Below are positions 25,147 to 34,464 of a stretch of 64,000 nt of DNA, in pieces. The number at the start of each line of letters is the position of its first letter. Within the stretch, counting starts at the first letter, position 1. The DNA comes from CBFDBF01 sp050291465 (GTDB lineage: Bacteria; Pseudomonadota; Gammaproteobacteria; Chromatiales; Chromatiaceae). The position numbers were made by a program, and so were the translations under genes. Below the pieces are notes generated by a model. The model ran no database searches. It was given only the letters and a program-made list of their open reading frames with translations, and was not told where the DNA came from. The DNA is taken from NCBI GenBank assembly GCA_050291465.1, contig JBNKJV010000009.1:59561-123560 (forward strand), in the 5' to 3' direction.

Positions 25147-27996
25147 ATGGCAAAGGCGGTTGATTTCCGGGACGGTATAGGTCGCAAAGAGATCAGTCTG
25201 GTCCGCCGTCGTTTCCTCGGTCTGCAGCGGGAACGACTGCGCAGGATCGAGGCCGAACTGTCCCCCGCCCAGCGCGACTACCTCAACCTCCTGCCGCTGC
25301 TGTTCCACATCAACCACCCGCTGCTCCCCGGCTTCGTGGGCAGCGAAACCCCGGCCGGGGTGGTGGACTACTCACCCTCAAGGGCGATAATACGCACCGC
25401 CCGCAAGATGAGCCGCAGCTTTTCCTATAAAAAAAGGGCGCGCCGGCGTTACCCGATACAGGGCATCTATATCATGGGCAGTATCGGCAGTATCGCGCAC
25501 ACCTCCGGCAGTGACTTCGATGTCTGGCTCTGTTTTGACCCGAAGCTGAAGCCGGAGCAATTGGACGCCCTCAGGGAAAAACGGATCAAGCTGGAGAAAT
25601 GGGCCAAGGCCCTGGAGCTGGAGGTACATATCTTCATCATGGACGTGGACGCCTTCCGCCGCGGTGACCGGGAAGCCCTCTCCCACGAGAGCAGCGGCAC
25701 CACCCAGCGCCATCTGTTGCTGGAGGAGTTCTACCGTACCGGCATCCTGCTGGCGGGACGCCACCCCATCTGGTGGCTGGTACCACCGGAGGAGGAACAC
25801 AATTACAGTGAATACGTGCGCATGTTGCTGCGAAAGCGCTTCGTGGATGAGAGGGATTGTCTCGACTTCGGCGGACTTGAGAACACGCCGGCGGATGAAT
25901 TTTTCGGAGCCGCCCACTGGCAACTCTACAAGGGCATCGAGGCGCCCTATAAGGCTTTGCTCAAGCTGCTGCTGATCGAGGCCTACTCCCGGGACTTTCC
26001 CGATATCCGCTGGCTTTGCCAGGTCACCAAAGAGTCGCTGTATGCCGGCAATCTGAACACCAACGAGCTGGATCCCTATCTGCTCCTCTACCGCCGTGTG
26101 GAGCAGTATCTGCGGGAGCGAAATCAGTTGGAACGTCTGGAACTGGCCCGCCGTTGCTTCTATTTCAAAACGGAACAGACCCTCAGCCGGGCGCAGATAC
26201 TCAAAACGGAAAAGTGGCAGCGGGAATTTCTGCTCTCGCTGGTGGGCGAATGGCAATGGGACAAGGCCCGACTTATAACCCTGGACACCCGAAACGACTG
26301 GAAAATCGACCAGGTTCTGGAGGAGCGCAACACCCTGGTACGGGAGCTTACCAGCAGCTACCGGGTATTAACCGAATTCTCCCGAACCCACGCCTCCTCA
26401 GGACAGATCGATCCCGAGGAACTGAATCTCCTCGGCCGCAAGCTTTTTACCGCACTGGAGAAGCAGCCAGGAAAGATCGACAGTATCAACCCGGGGATTT
26501 CGCGCAACCTGGTGGAAAAGTATCTCTCCCTTCACTTCAATCGCTGGGAACAGGGGGAAGAGCGCTGGACACTCTATCGCGGCGAGGTGAACGAGGGGTC
26601 AGCCCGTTCCGCAATTCCGGTGAAAACCACCGCCAGCCTGCTGGAGATGCTGGCCTGGATCCACCTCAACGGCCTGGCCAGCCGCAGTACGGTGATCGCG
26701 TTGTTTCCGGCGGATTCTCCGGTGGCCCCGAAAGAGCTCCACTCGCTGCTCAACTGCCTGCGCCGCAACTACACCTTTCCCCACCCTCAGGTAGTGAGCA
26801 TGAAGGCCCTTTCCGGCCCTGCCCACGCCACCTCCTGCACCTTGTTCGTCAATACCGGCACGGATCCCATGGAACATCTCTCCAAGGAGGGCAAACAGCT
26901 AACCAGCGATCGCAGCGACCCCCTGAGCTTCGGCGCCAATCACAGCTGTCTGGTAAAGAGCGTGGATGCCCTGTTGACCACAAGTTGGGGCGAAGTGCTG
27001 CTGACCCAACAACAGAACACCAGCGGTCTGGCCGAGTCCCTCTGCCACTACCTGCGTCTGACGCTGCAGATCCGCCCGCGGGCGGTCCCGCCGGAGGTAA
27101 CCGCTTTCGGCTTCGCCTCGATCCGGGCCACGTCGATCGCACATCGGGCGGCGCGGCTATTCAATGACGCATGTCACCATCTGGGGCCGGGCGGTGTCGG
27201 CCCGGAAGGTCGCTTTCTCTTTCGGGCGGATGACGATTTCTACCTGGTTCAGAAGACCGCAGATGAATTCGGTTATCTCACATTCGGGACGCAGGAAGAG
27301 TTGCTGGAAGAGCTGGCACAGCCCCAGCACTGTTTCCGTCCTGTGGTCATCGACCAGGGGCTGCTTGACGAGACCCCCCTGCCCGCCCTGCTGCAGCAAA
27401 ACCGCGAAGGCAGTATTCAGCTCTTTTACTATAGCGGCAAAGAGGGGATCACCCTCTATGTCCTCGACGAGCAGGGGGCGCTGTTTACCCAGATCATACG
27501 AGGCAGCAGCGAACGCCAGTTGCTGGACCGGGAGCAACGTTTCTTTAACGAACTGAACATGTTGCGCAGCCTGCGCTCCGGCCAGTATGACCACCAGCAA
27601 CTGCTGTCTGTTCCGGAATATTACAAGTTGAGTCGTGATCGGGACGGATTCTGGCATATGAAAACACTCGACCCGCCCCGTAGCCGTATCGCGGAGGAGT
27701 ATCTGGATCTACGCCTGATCACCGAGGGGTTGGACCTGCGGCAGTCACCCCATCTTCTGATCTGCGGCAACCGGGAGTTCAGTTCCCTGGAATACGGCGC
27801 TGAGCTGTTTCACGAGGCGGCCCGCCATATCGTTGACCAACGCGGGGAGCAGAATCTCTACCCGATCTACCTCACCGGGCTGGAATTCTCCAGCTCCTCC
27901 TTTGAATCCAGCTGGTCGACCATTGAACTGCTTAATCTCAAGAAGCGTCTGGAGCGGCGGCTAAATCAGGCACTGGACGATATCATCAGTCCCTGA
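25147..27996 (+). CDS. cyaA: Class I adenylate cyclase
   Basis: Makes cyclic AMP from ATP. The 949-residue protein follows the enterobacterial class I layout: an N-terminal catalytic half starting with the nucleotidyltransferase-like IYIMGSIGSIAHTSGSDFDVW site (about residue 110-132; the GS and DxD pair bind ATP and metal), and a long C-terminal regulatory half that includes a conserved PEYYKLSRDRDGFWHM region. Class I enzymes are typically regulated by the glucose phosphotransferase system. It is preceded by the PAS/degenerate-GGDEF gene at 19 bases and followed by lptM. Confidence 0.95.
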   Translation: MAKAVDFRDGIGRKEISLVRRRFLGLQRERLRRIEAELSPAQRDYLNLLPLLFHINHPLLPGFVGSETPAGVVDYSPSRAIIRTARKMSRSFSYKKRARRRYPIQGIYIMGSIGSIAHTSGSDFDVWLCFDPKLKPEQLDALREKRIKLEKWAKALELEVHIFIMDVDAFRRGDREALSHESSGTTQRHLLLEEFYRTGILLAGRHPIWWLVPPEEEHNYSEYVRMLLRKRFVDERDCLDFGGLENTPADEFFGAAHWQLYKGIEAPYKALLKLLLIEAYSRDFPDIRWLCQVTKESLYAGNLNTNELDPYLLLYRRVEQYLRERNQLERLELARRCFYFKTEQTLSRAQILKTEKWQREFLLSLVGEWQWDKARLITLDTRNDWKIDQVLEERNTLVRELTSSYRVLTEFSRTHASSGQIDPEELNLLGRKLFTALEKQPGKIDSINPGISRNLVEKYLSLHFNRWEQGEERWTLYRGEVNEGSARSAIPVKTTASLLEMLAWIHLNGLASRSTVIALFPADSPVAPKELHSLLNCLRRNYTFPHPQVVSMKALSGPAHATSCTLFVNTGTDPMEHLSKEGKQLTSDRSDPLSFGANHSCLVKSVDALLTTSWGEVLLTQQQNTSGLAESLCHYLRLTLQIRPRAVPPEVTAFGFASIRATSIAHRAARLFNDACHHLGPGGVGPEGRFLFRADDDFYLVQKTADEFGYLTFGTQEELLEELAQPQHCFRPVVIDQGLLDETPLPALLQQNREGSIQLFYYSGKEGITLYVLDEQGALFTQIIRGSSERQLLDREQRFFNELNMLRSLRSGQYDHQQLLSVPEYYKLSRDRDGFWHMKTLDPPRSRIAEEYLDLRLITEGLDLRQSPHLLICGNREFSSLEYGAELFHEAARHIVDQRGEQNLYPIYLTGLEFSSSSFESSWSTIELLNLKKRLERRLNQALDDIISP

Positions 27997-28086
27997 CGCA
28001 GACGGTATATCCACCAAACGGGGTTAACCCACCCATGGCACTCGGTTTATACTGGGGCCATTCATCAAGATATCGGAGCACCCGTC

Positions 28087-28227
28087 ATGTCCACCCGCCT
28101 GCTCAATCTTTCCCGGTTTCTGCTGCTCGTTGTTATTCTCGCCGTCACCCAGTCCGGATGCGGGCAGAAGGGGGCTCTTTATCTGCCGGATGACAACTCG
28201 CGGCAGGAAGAGGAAGACCGCCGCTAA
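28087..28227 (+). CDS. lptM: LPS-translocon maturation lipoprotein LptM (YifL)
   Basis: A 46-residue lipoprotein. It has a hydrophobic signal (residues 9-20) and a lipobox ending in QSGCG, with C25 as the lipidated residue. The mature start CGQKGALYLPD is the LptM signature. LptM helps the LptD outer-membrane complex mature. The position directly before dapF is conserved from E. coli to Pseudomonas. The mature tail is short and charged (EEEDRR). Confidence 0.9.
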   Translation: MSTRLLNLSRFLLLVVILAVTQSGCGQKGALYLPDDNSRQEEEDRR

Positions 28228-28278
28228 TACCAAACAACCGCCCCTACCGATCACTCGCCGCCGGCGATAGCAATCACC

Positions 28279-29109
28279 GTGAAAATCGAATTTACCAAGA
28301 TGCATGGTCTCGGCAACGACTTCGTCGTCATCGATGCAACCCGGCAAAAGATCGAACTGAGCGGCGATCAATGCCGGCATATAGCCGAGCGTCGCTTCGG
28401 GGTCGGCTGCGATCAGATCCTGTTGGTGGAGCCGCCGCGCGATACAGTAACCGATTTTCACTATCGAATTTTCAACGCAGACGGTTCGGAAGTGGAGCAG
28501 TGCGGAAACGGTGCCAGGTGTTTTGCACGCTTTGTTCACGACCAGGGGTTAACGGATAAAAAAGAAATCGATGTCGGTACCCTGGCGGGAAATATCCGGC
28601 TCTATCTGGAAGCAAACGGACAAGTCCGCGTGAACATGGGCGCGCCCATACTGGAGCCGGAGCGCATCCCTTTCCAGGCGGAGCACTTCTCCACCGACTA
28701 CGACATCGAGGTGGCTGACCGGCACTATCAGATCGGCGCCGTTTCCATGGGAAATCCCCACGCCGTCCTCCAGGTGGGAGACGTCGACTCGGCGCCAGTG
28801 CAGGAGTTGGGGGCGCTGCTCGAGGTACACCCCCGCTTCCCCCGCAGAGTGAACGTAGGATTTATGCAGGTTCTGTCCCGTAACCATATACGTCTGAGGG
28901 TATTCGAACGGGGTACCGGAGAAACCCTTGCCTGCGGAACCGGCGCGTGTGCGGCGGTGGTCAGCGGCCAGATCCGGAATCTGCTGAATGAAGAGGTAAA
29001 GGTCAGCCTACGAGGCGGCGATCTTGTGATAAAGTGGCAGGGAGGAGATGCGCCGGTCTGGATGACAGGTCCGGCAGTTTCTGTCTACAAGGGGAGTATT
29101 GAACTATGA
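28279..29109 (+). CDS. dapF: Diaminopimelate epimerase
   Basis: Interconverts LL- and meso-diaminopimelate for lysine and peptidoglycan. The 276-residue protein has the two active-site cysteines in EQCGNGARCFARF and ETLACGTGACAAVV. FTKMHGLGNDFVVID marks the N-terminus. The start is GTG 28279. It overlaps the next gene by four bases and belongs to the conserved lptM-dapF-DUF484-xerC order. Confidence 0.97.
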   Translation: MKIEFTKMHGLGNDFVVIDATRQKIELSGDQCRHIAERRFGVGCDQILLVEPPRDTVTDFHYRIFNADGSEVEQCGNGARCFARFVHDQGLTDKKEIDVGTLAGNIRLYLEANGQVRVNMGAPILEPERIPFQAEHFSTDYDIEVADRHYQIGAVSMGNPHAVLQVGDVDSAPVQELGALLEVHPRFPRRVNVGFMQVLSRNHIRLRVFERGTGETLACGTGACAAVVSGQIRNLLNEEVKVSLRGGDLVIKWQGGDAPVWMTGPAVSVYKGSIEL

Positions 29110-29780
29110 GCCCGCACCCGGACGAAAACAAAATACCAGAAGAGCTGGAACAAACGGTTGTCGATTACCTGAATGACCATCCGGACTTTTTTGAACACCA
29201 TCCCGGACTGTTGAGCTCCCTCGATCTCGCCCACCAGAGTAACGGCACTTCATCTCTGATCGAACGTCAGGTCAAAACCCTGCGCGACGAGGCCTCGCGT
29301 TACAAACAACAGCTCGACGCACTGATGGTGGTAGCTCGGGAAAACGAGGAAATCAATCAGCGTCTTCACGATCTGACGCTTACCCTGATCGATACCATCG
29401 ATTTCGATGAGGCCATCAACGCCCTGCAGGACAAACTGTACGATGATTTCAAGGCGGAGGGTGTGGAGTTTCATCTCTTCTCCCACTATGACGAAGAGGC
29501 CAATCCGGACCTGGATGGCTTCAAGGATTTCCTTGAGAAGGGCAAACCCTGGTGCGGCCAGCTGGACCCGGAAAAACGCACCTATCTGTTCGGACCGCAG
29601 GCGGAGGATATCCAGTCCACCGCCATGATACCTATCGAAGGAGAGGGTGTTCTGGGTGTACTGGCCATCGGCAGCAGCGATATCGACCGTTTTCATCCCG
29701 ACAAGGGAACGGAGTACCTTACCCGCCTGGGCGACATCATCAGTAAGACCCTGGAGGTGGTATCCGAACCCGGATTCTGA
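29106..29780 (+). CDS. yigA: DUF484 family protein (YigA)
   Basis: A 224-residue soluble protein. It begins with a helical part (VVDYLNDHPDFFEHHPGLL), a coiled coil (about 55-90) and a GAF-like C-terminal domain (about 95-220; ISKTLEVVSEPGF at the end). Function is unknown. It sits between dapF (4-base overlap) and xerC (1-base overlap), an order conserved in gammaproteobacteria. Confidence 0.93.
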   Translation: MSPHPDENKIPEELEQTVVDYLNDHPDFFEHHPGLLSSLDLAHQSNGTSSLIERQVKTLRDEASRYKQQLDALMVVARENEEINQRLHDLTLTLIDTIDFDEAINALQDKLYDDFKAEGVEFHLFSHYDEEANPDLDGFKDFLEKGKPWCGQLDPEKRTYLFGPQAEDIQSTAMIPIEGEGVLGVLAIGSSDIDRFHPDKGTEYLTRLGDIISKTLEVVSEPGF

Positions 29781-30688
29781 TGACCGTAGAAAACCCTCTG
29801 CAGCACTGGATCGACCGCTTTCTTGACCACCTGCGCCATGAGCGCCGCCTGTCGCCCCTTACCCTGAAGAACTACGCCGTCGACCTGGAACAGATCCGAG
29901 CATGGTGCGCCGGCGAGGGAATAACCTCCTGGACACATCTGGATCAGCACCAGGTCCGCAGTTACGTGGCCAAACGCCACCGGGGCGGACTTTCGGGCAA
30001 AAGCCTGCAGCGGGAACTTTCCACCCTGCGCAGCCTGTTCCGTTATCTGCTGAGGGAGGGCGAAGCGGAGGCCAATCCGGCCCAGGGGGTACGCGCCCCC
30101 AAAGTGGGTCGCCGACTACCGGCCACCCTTGATGCCGACCAACTGAAGCGGTTGCTGGACACCCCCGCTGAAACCGCGCTGGAACAGCGTGACCTGGCCA
30201 TGATGGAACTGATCTACTCCTCCGGTCTGCGCTTGGCCGAGCTGGTCTCCCTGGATCTGAGTGATATCGATCTCAGCGGTGATGCCACGCTCGAGGTAAC
30301 CGGCAAAGGGGCCAAGAGCAGGCAGGTTCCGGTAGGCCGCAAGGCGCGGGAGTCCCTGAGGTGCTGGCTGCAGGCGCGGGACGATCTGGCCGCCCCGCAG
30401 GAGACGGCGCTGTTTGTCAGCCGGCGCGGAACCCGGATCCACCCACGCACCGTCCAACAACGCCTGAAGCGCTGGGCTGTCGCCCACGGCGCCACCCGCA
30501 ACCTCCATCCCCATCTGCTGCGCCACTCCTTCGCCAGTCACCTGCTGGAATCCTCCGGCGACCTGCGCGCGGTGCAGGAGCTCCTGGGTCACGCCGATAT
30601 CAGCACCACCCAGATCTACACCCATCTCGACTTCCAGCATCTGGCCCGGGTCTACGACCAGGCCCATCCGCGGGCGAAAAAGAAATAG
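29780..30688 (+). CDS. xerC: Tyrosine recombinase XerC
   Basis: Resolves chromosome dimers at dif with XerD during division. The 302-residue protein has the SAM-like N-terminal domain (HLRHERRLSPLTLKNYAVDL), the first catalytic Arg in SSGLRLAEL, HLLRHSFASHLLESSGDLR carrying the His-Arg pair, GHADISTTQIYTHL with the nucleophilic Tyr at about residue 281. XerC is preferred over XerD because of the dapF-DUF484 neighbourhood. ATG 29780 overlaps the previous stop codon by one base. Confidence 0.96.
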   Translation: MTVENPLQHWIDRFLDHLRHERRLSPLTLKNYAVDLEQIRAWCAGEGITSWTHLDQHQVRSYVAKRHRGGLSGKSLQRELSTLRSLFRYLLREGEAEANPAQGVRAPKVGRRLPATLDADQLKRLLDTPAETALEQRDLAMMELIYSSGLRLAELVSLDLSDIDLSGDATLEVTGKGAKSRQVPVGRKARESLRCWLQARDDLAAPQETALFVSRRGTRIHPRTVQQRLKRWAVAHGATRNLHPHLLRHSFASHLLESSGDLRAVQELLGHADISTTQIYTHLDFQHLARVYDQAHPRAKKK

Positions 30689-30768
30689 CAGACCCGTCGG
30701 CCTGTATTCGACGCAAGGACAACAGGTCATTCCGAACGGAAGCCGCGCCTTTGCGTCTCTAGGCCAAG

Positions 30769-31617
30769 TTAAGTACCGGCCTTCTCCGGTTGCAGAGGGG
30801 CCCCGCAATACTTGCAATGACTGGCGTCCGCGTCATGCCCGTCCCTGGAACAGGAGGGGCATGCCCCGATTTGCATGGAATGGCGCACTGACCGGGCTAT
30901 TTCCAGAGCGAATATACCGGTGGGGATGATGATCAGGCTGTAGCCGAGCAGCATGGCAATCGCCGCTACAACCTGCCCCAGCAGGGTTTGCGGTGCGATA
31001 TCGCCGTAGCCGACGGTAGTGACGGTAACGATAGCCCAGTAGAAGCCGGCGGGAATGCTGGTGAATCCACTCTCCTCCCCCTCAATCACGTACAGCATGG
31101 CGCCGAGAATGAGGGAAATGATCAGTACCGTGGCAAAAAACACCATGATCTTGTGGCGAGTGGCCCGCAGCGCCCGCATCAGCGCCATCACCTCTTCCAG
31201 ATAACGGGCCAGCTTGAAGATACGAAATATCCGCAACAGGCGTATGGCGCGTATCACCATCAGCGACTGGGTTCCGGCAAATATCAACCCCAGGAAGAAC
31301 GGCAGAATCGCCAGCAGATCGATAATGCCGAAAAAGCTCCTGGCATAATGCAGGGGGTGGCGGACACTCCATAACCGCAAAATATACTCAACGGTAAACA
31401 GCAGCGTTATAACCACTTCGGCAACACGCAGATAGGCACCATACTCCAGCCGTATCGACGTCACGCTCTCCAGCACAACCGCCAAAACCGAAATCAGGAT
31501 GCTCACCAGCAACAGTTCGTCGAACAGCTTCCCGGCCGGGGTTTCCGCCAGAAAAATGATGTCATGCAGACGGCGGCGGAGCGGGTTACGTCTATCTTGT
31601 GTATCAAGTTCGGTCAT
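30769..31617 (-). CDS. Voltage-gated-type ion channel with a C-terminal zinc ribbon
   Basis: A 282-residue six-helix channel subunit. S1 starts at about residue 30; the S4-like segment carries RAIRLLRIFRIFKLARYL; the pore has the selectivity filter TVTTVGYGD between S5 and S6. This filter points to a potassium channel. After S6 the tail carries C253, C256, C268 and C271 (CPSC and CKYC), a zinc-ribbon-like pair unusual for a small channel. It lies on the minus strand, divergent from hslV. Confidence 0.88.
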   Translation of the reverse strand: MTELDTQDRRNPLRRRLHDIIFLAETPAGKLFDELLLVSILISVLAVVLESVTSIRLEYGAYLRVAEVVITLLFTVEYILRLWSVRHPLHYARSFFGIIDLLAILPFFLGLIFAGTQSLMVIRAIRLLRIFRIFKLARYLEEVMALMRALRATRHKIMVFFATVLIISLILGAMLYVIEGEESGFTSIPAGFYWAIVTVTTVGYGDIAPQTLLGQVVAAIAMLLGYSLIIIPTGIFALEIARSVRHSMQIGACPSCSRDGHDADASHCKYCGAPLQPEKAGT

Positions 31618-31759
31618 CTGCTTCCCTCCGTTTCAACCGTAACCGATGCCCATGGGATTGAAAAGAATGTTTTTGCCCGGAACCGGTCGTAAAAACACCC
31701 GGCGGTAATTTGAAATGCGCTTCGTTCCCCCTGTTTATAACCGAATCTGCGACAACCCC

Positions 31760-31788
31760 CTTGAAATCCTTCTTGATTTTCACCATTT
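31760..31788 (+). promoter_or_regulatory. Sigma-32-type heat-shock promoter before hslV
   Basis: CTTGAAA (31760-31766), a 14-base spacer and CACCATTT (31781-31788). The enterobacterial consensus is CTTGAAA with 11-16 bases and CCCCATNT; only one base deviates in the -10. The predicted start is near 31795, 40 bases before the hslV codon. Confidence 0.75.
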
Positions 31789-31834
31789 GTGTTCGGGTAA
31801 AATAGACGGTTTTCCGGAATCAAGGACATTCAGC

Positions 31835-32374
31835 GTGGAGCCACTCAAGGGCACGACCATTCTTTCCATACGACGCGACGGTAAAGTGGTGATCGGCGGC
31901 GACGGCCAGGTCTCCATGGGCAATACCGTTATGAAGGGCAACGCCCGGAAAGTGCGTCGACTCTATAAAAACCAGGTACTGGCGGGTTTTGCCGGAGCGA
32001 CGGCGGACGCCTTCACCCTTTTCGAGCGGTTTGAGGCGAAGCTGGAAAAACATCACGGCCACCTCACCCGCGCGGCAGTGGAACTGGCCAAGGACTGGCG
32101 CACCGACCGCATGCTGCGGCGGTTGGAGGCGTTACTTTGCGTGGCGGACGCCAGTGCCTCCCTGATCATCTCCGGGACCGGCGACGTCATAGAGCCGGAA
32201 GCGAGCCTGATGGCCATCGGTTCCGGCGGTGCCTATGCCCAGGCGGCGGCCCGGGCACTACTGGAAAATACGGAGTTGGGCGCTCGGGAGATCGTGGAAA
32301 AGGGGCTCTCCATCGCCGCCGACATCTGCGTCTACACTAATCACAACCTGGTCATTGAAGAGCTGGAATGTTGA
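31835..32374 (+). CDS. hslV: ATP-dependent protease proteolytic subunit HslV (ClpQ)
   Basis: The proteasome-like peptidase of the HslVU machine. The 179-residue protein becomes active after cleavage before Thr in the GTTILSIRRDGKVV segment. GTG 31835 with AAGGA eight bases upstream is chosen, giving a short EPLKG propeptide; a longer frame from 31715 is rejected. GFAGATADAFTLFERFE, AVELAKDWRTDRMLRRLEA and GSGGAYAQAAARALLEN follow the family. A heat-shock promoter lies upstream. hslU follows after an unusually long gap of 174 bases. Confidence 0.95.
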   Translation: MEPLKGTTILSIRRDGKVVIGGDGQVSMGNTVMKGNARKVRRLYKNQVLAGFAGATADAFTLFERFEAKLEKHHGHLTRAAVELAKDWRTDRMLRRLEALLCVADASASLIISGTGDVIEPEASLMAIGSGGAYAQAAARALLENTELGAREIVEKGLSIAADICVYTNHNLVIEELEC

Positions 32375-32548
32375 TATAGCCGTATCTACAACCCAGGCAG
32401 GAAACCTGAAAACCCACTGATCAGAAAGGATATCTGCCGTTCGACCGGAGAAAGGCAGCGATATCGCTCAAACTGCCACGGGTAACGAAAGGATCTTTCC
32501 GTAGTCCATACAGAGACCTGTTTTCGAATTTTTCATGCAAAAGATAAT
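32375..32548. other. Unusual gap between hslV and hslU
   Basis: The 174 bases carry no gene. In most gammaproteobacteria the two genes are only a few bases apart. No terminator is evident, so read-through from the heat-shock promoter remains likely. Confidence 0.5.
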
Positions 32549-33886
32549 ATGTCTGAAATAACCCCCCAAGAGATCGTCCGCGAGCTGGACAAACACATCA
32601 TCGGCCAGGCGGCCGCCAAGCGCGCCGTGGCTATCGCCCTGCGCAACCGCTGGCGTCGCGCCCAGCTGGATCCGGAACTGCGCAACGAAATCACCCCGAA
32701 GAATATCCTCATGATCGGCCCCACCGGGGTCGGTAAAACCGAGATCGCCAGACGCTTGGCGCGCCTGGCAAATGCCCCTTTCATTAAGATTGAGGCGACA
32801 AAATTCACCGAGGTGGGGTATGTCGGCCGTGATGTGGAGTCGATCGTCAGGGATCTGGCGGATTCGGCCATGAAAATGGTTCGCGAGCAGGAACTGGTAA
32901 AGGTGCAGGACAAGGCGGCGGAAGCGGCCGAGGAACGGGTGCTCGACGCCTTGTTACCCCGCCCCACCGTCTCCAGCTGGGAAGAGGAGAGCCGTCCGCT
33001 GGCGGAGAACTCCCCCACCCGGGAAAAGTTCCGGCAGAAGATCCGCGACGGCGAAATGGATGACAAGGAGATCGAGATCGAGGTCTCGGCAGCCCAACTG
33101 GGCGTGGAGATCATGGCGCCCCCGGGTATGGAAGAGATGACCAGCCAGCTACAGGGGCTGTTTCAGAACATGGGCAGCGGTCGTACCCGCAAGCGCAAAC
33201 TGCGCATCAAGGACGCCCTCAAGATCCTGCAGGACGAGGAGGCGGCTAAACGCATTAACGACGAGGATCTGAAGCTGCGCGCCCTGGAGATGGTGGAGCA
33301 GAACGGCATTGTGTTCCTTGACGAGCTCGACAAGGTCGCCAGCCGCGCCGAGTACGGCGGGCCGGATGTCTCCCGGGAAGGTGTGCAGCGGGACCTGCTG
33401 CCGTTGGTGGAGGGGTGTACCGTTTCCACCAAACAGGGGATGGTGAAAACCGACCATATTCTTTTCATCGCCTCCGGCGCCTTCCACCTGGCCAAACCCT
33501 CCGACCTTATTCCGGAGCTGCAGGGACGTCTGCCGATCCGGGTCGAGCTGGACGCCCTTTCGACCGACGATTTCGAGCGTATCCTGACCGAACCCGATGC
33601 CTCCCTCACCGACCAGTACCGGGCTTTACTGAAGACCGAAGACATCGCTATCGAGTTTACCGGGACGGGGATACGGCGTATCGCCGAGATCGCCTGGCAG
33701 GTGAACGAAAGTACCGAGAATATCGGCGCCCGCCGGCTGCACACGGTGATGGAGCGGCTCCTGGAAGGGATCTCCTTTACCGCCTCGGAACTGCCGGGAA
33801 CAACGGTGACGATCGATGCGGAATATGTGGATAACAACCTCTCGGAACTGGCCTCGAACGAGGATCTGAGCAGGTTTATATTGTGA
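32549..33886 (+). CDS. hslU: ATP-dependent protease ATPase subunit HslU (ClpY)
   Basis: The unfoldase ring of HslVU. The 445-residue AAA+ protein has TPQEIVRELDKHIIGQ at the start, Walker A GPTGVGKTEIARRLA, the inserted I domain (about residues 110-245), Walker B IVFLDELDKVA, and the arginine finger region after the ELQGRLPIRVEL sensor. The C-terminus DLSRFIL inserts between HslV subunits. The start has only a weak ribosome site. Confidence 0.97.
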   Translation: MSEITPQEIVRELDKHIIGQAAAKRAVAIALRNRWRRAQLDPELRNEITPKNILMIGPTGVGKTEIARRLARLANAPFIKIEATKFTEVGYVGRDVESIVRDLADSAMKMVREQELVKVQDKAAEAAEERVLDALLPRPTVSSWEEESRPLAENSPTREKFRQKIRDGEMDDKEIEIEVSAAQLGVEIMAPPGMEEMTSQLQGLFQNMGSGRTRKRKLRIKDALKILQDEEAAKRINDEDLKLRALEMVEQNGIVFLDELDKVASRAEYGGPDVSREGVQRDLLPLVEGCTVSTKQGMVKTDHILFIASGAFHLAKPSDLIPELQGRLPIRVELDALSTDDFERILTEPDASLTDQYRALLKTEDIAIEFTGTGIRRIAEIAWQVNESTENIGARRLHTVMERLLEGISFTASELPGTTVTIDAEYVDNNLSELASNEDLSRFIL

Positions 33887-33980
33887 GTGCACGTGATCTG
33901 AGGTTTACAGCACCTTGCACTGAAAAACCAACAGGGGTCGTTGTCCTCACCGCCACGCCCCGGATCCGGAGTATCAATAA

Positions 33981-34349
33981 ATGAGTGAACATACACCAAC
34001 CGAACTTAATCTTCATCGCCAGTCCAAGGTTCTGGAAATCACCTTCGACGACGGCTCTCACTTCAACCTGCCGTGTGAATACCTGCGGGTATACTCTCCC
34101 TCCGCCGAGGTGCAGGGGCACGGTCCGGGCCAGGAAGTATTGCAGCTGGGCAAAGAGGATGTGGCCATTGAACAGATCACCCCGGTGGGCAATTACGCCG
34201 TCTGCCTGCACTTCGATGACGGCCACAACACCGGCATCTACTCCTGGGATACCCTCTACAAACTCGGCAAGAACCACGACCAGAACTGGCAGCGCTATCT
34301 TCAGCGCCTGGAAGCGGCCGGGCACAAGCGTAAAGGCAGCGACGCCTAG
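33981..34349 (+). CDS. DUF971 / gamma-butyrobetaine hydroxylase N-domain-like protein
   Basis: A 122-residue single-domain protein of the DUF971 family. The family core reads SKVLEITFDDGSHFNLPCEYLR and IEQITPVGNYAVCLHFDDGHNTGIYSWDTLY. The fold is the zinc-binding N-domain seen in gamma-butyrobetaine hydroxylase; here the C/H ligands are reduced. It sits between hslU and ubiE, an order seen in many gammaproteobacteria. Function unknown. Confidence 0.88.
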   Translation: MSEHTPTELNLHRQSKVLEITFDDGSHFNLPCEYLRVYSPSAEVQGHGPGQEVLQLGKEDVAIEQITPVGNYAVCLHFDDGHNTGIYSWDTLYKLGKNHDQNWQRYLQRLEAAGHKRKGSDA

Positions 34350-34396
34350 CTAGCTTGAGGCGGGAAAACGTATTTGACTCCTTCTTCGGCAATATT

Positions 34397-34425
34397 CTCT
34401 GCGCCTGGACGTCTCTGCGGTTAAA
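34397..34425. repeat. Dispersed repeat, CTCTGCG type
   Basis: CTCTGCG occurs twice here (34397-34403 and 34413-34419) in a stretch that ends in GGTTAAA. It resembles the copies at 1701-1721 and 57887-57907. It lies just upstream of ubiE. Confidence 0.4.
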
Positions 34426-34464
34426 ATGGCTGGTACAAACTGAATTATCCTGAAAAGGCTCAGC

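Noticed and set aside
26016..27167. 383-codon frame inside cyaA
   Set aside because: It overlaps conserved cyaA codons in another frame; Gly/Pro/Arg-rich shadow.
31715..31834. Extended hslV start
   Set aside because: The frame crosses the heat-shock promoter; HslV must expose an N-terminal Thr shortly after the start, which fits GTG 31835.
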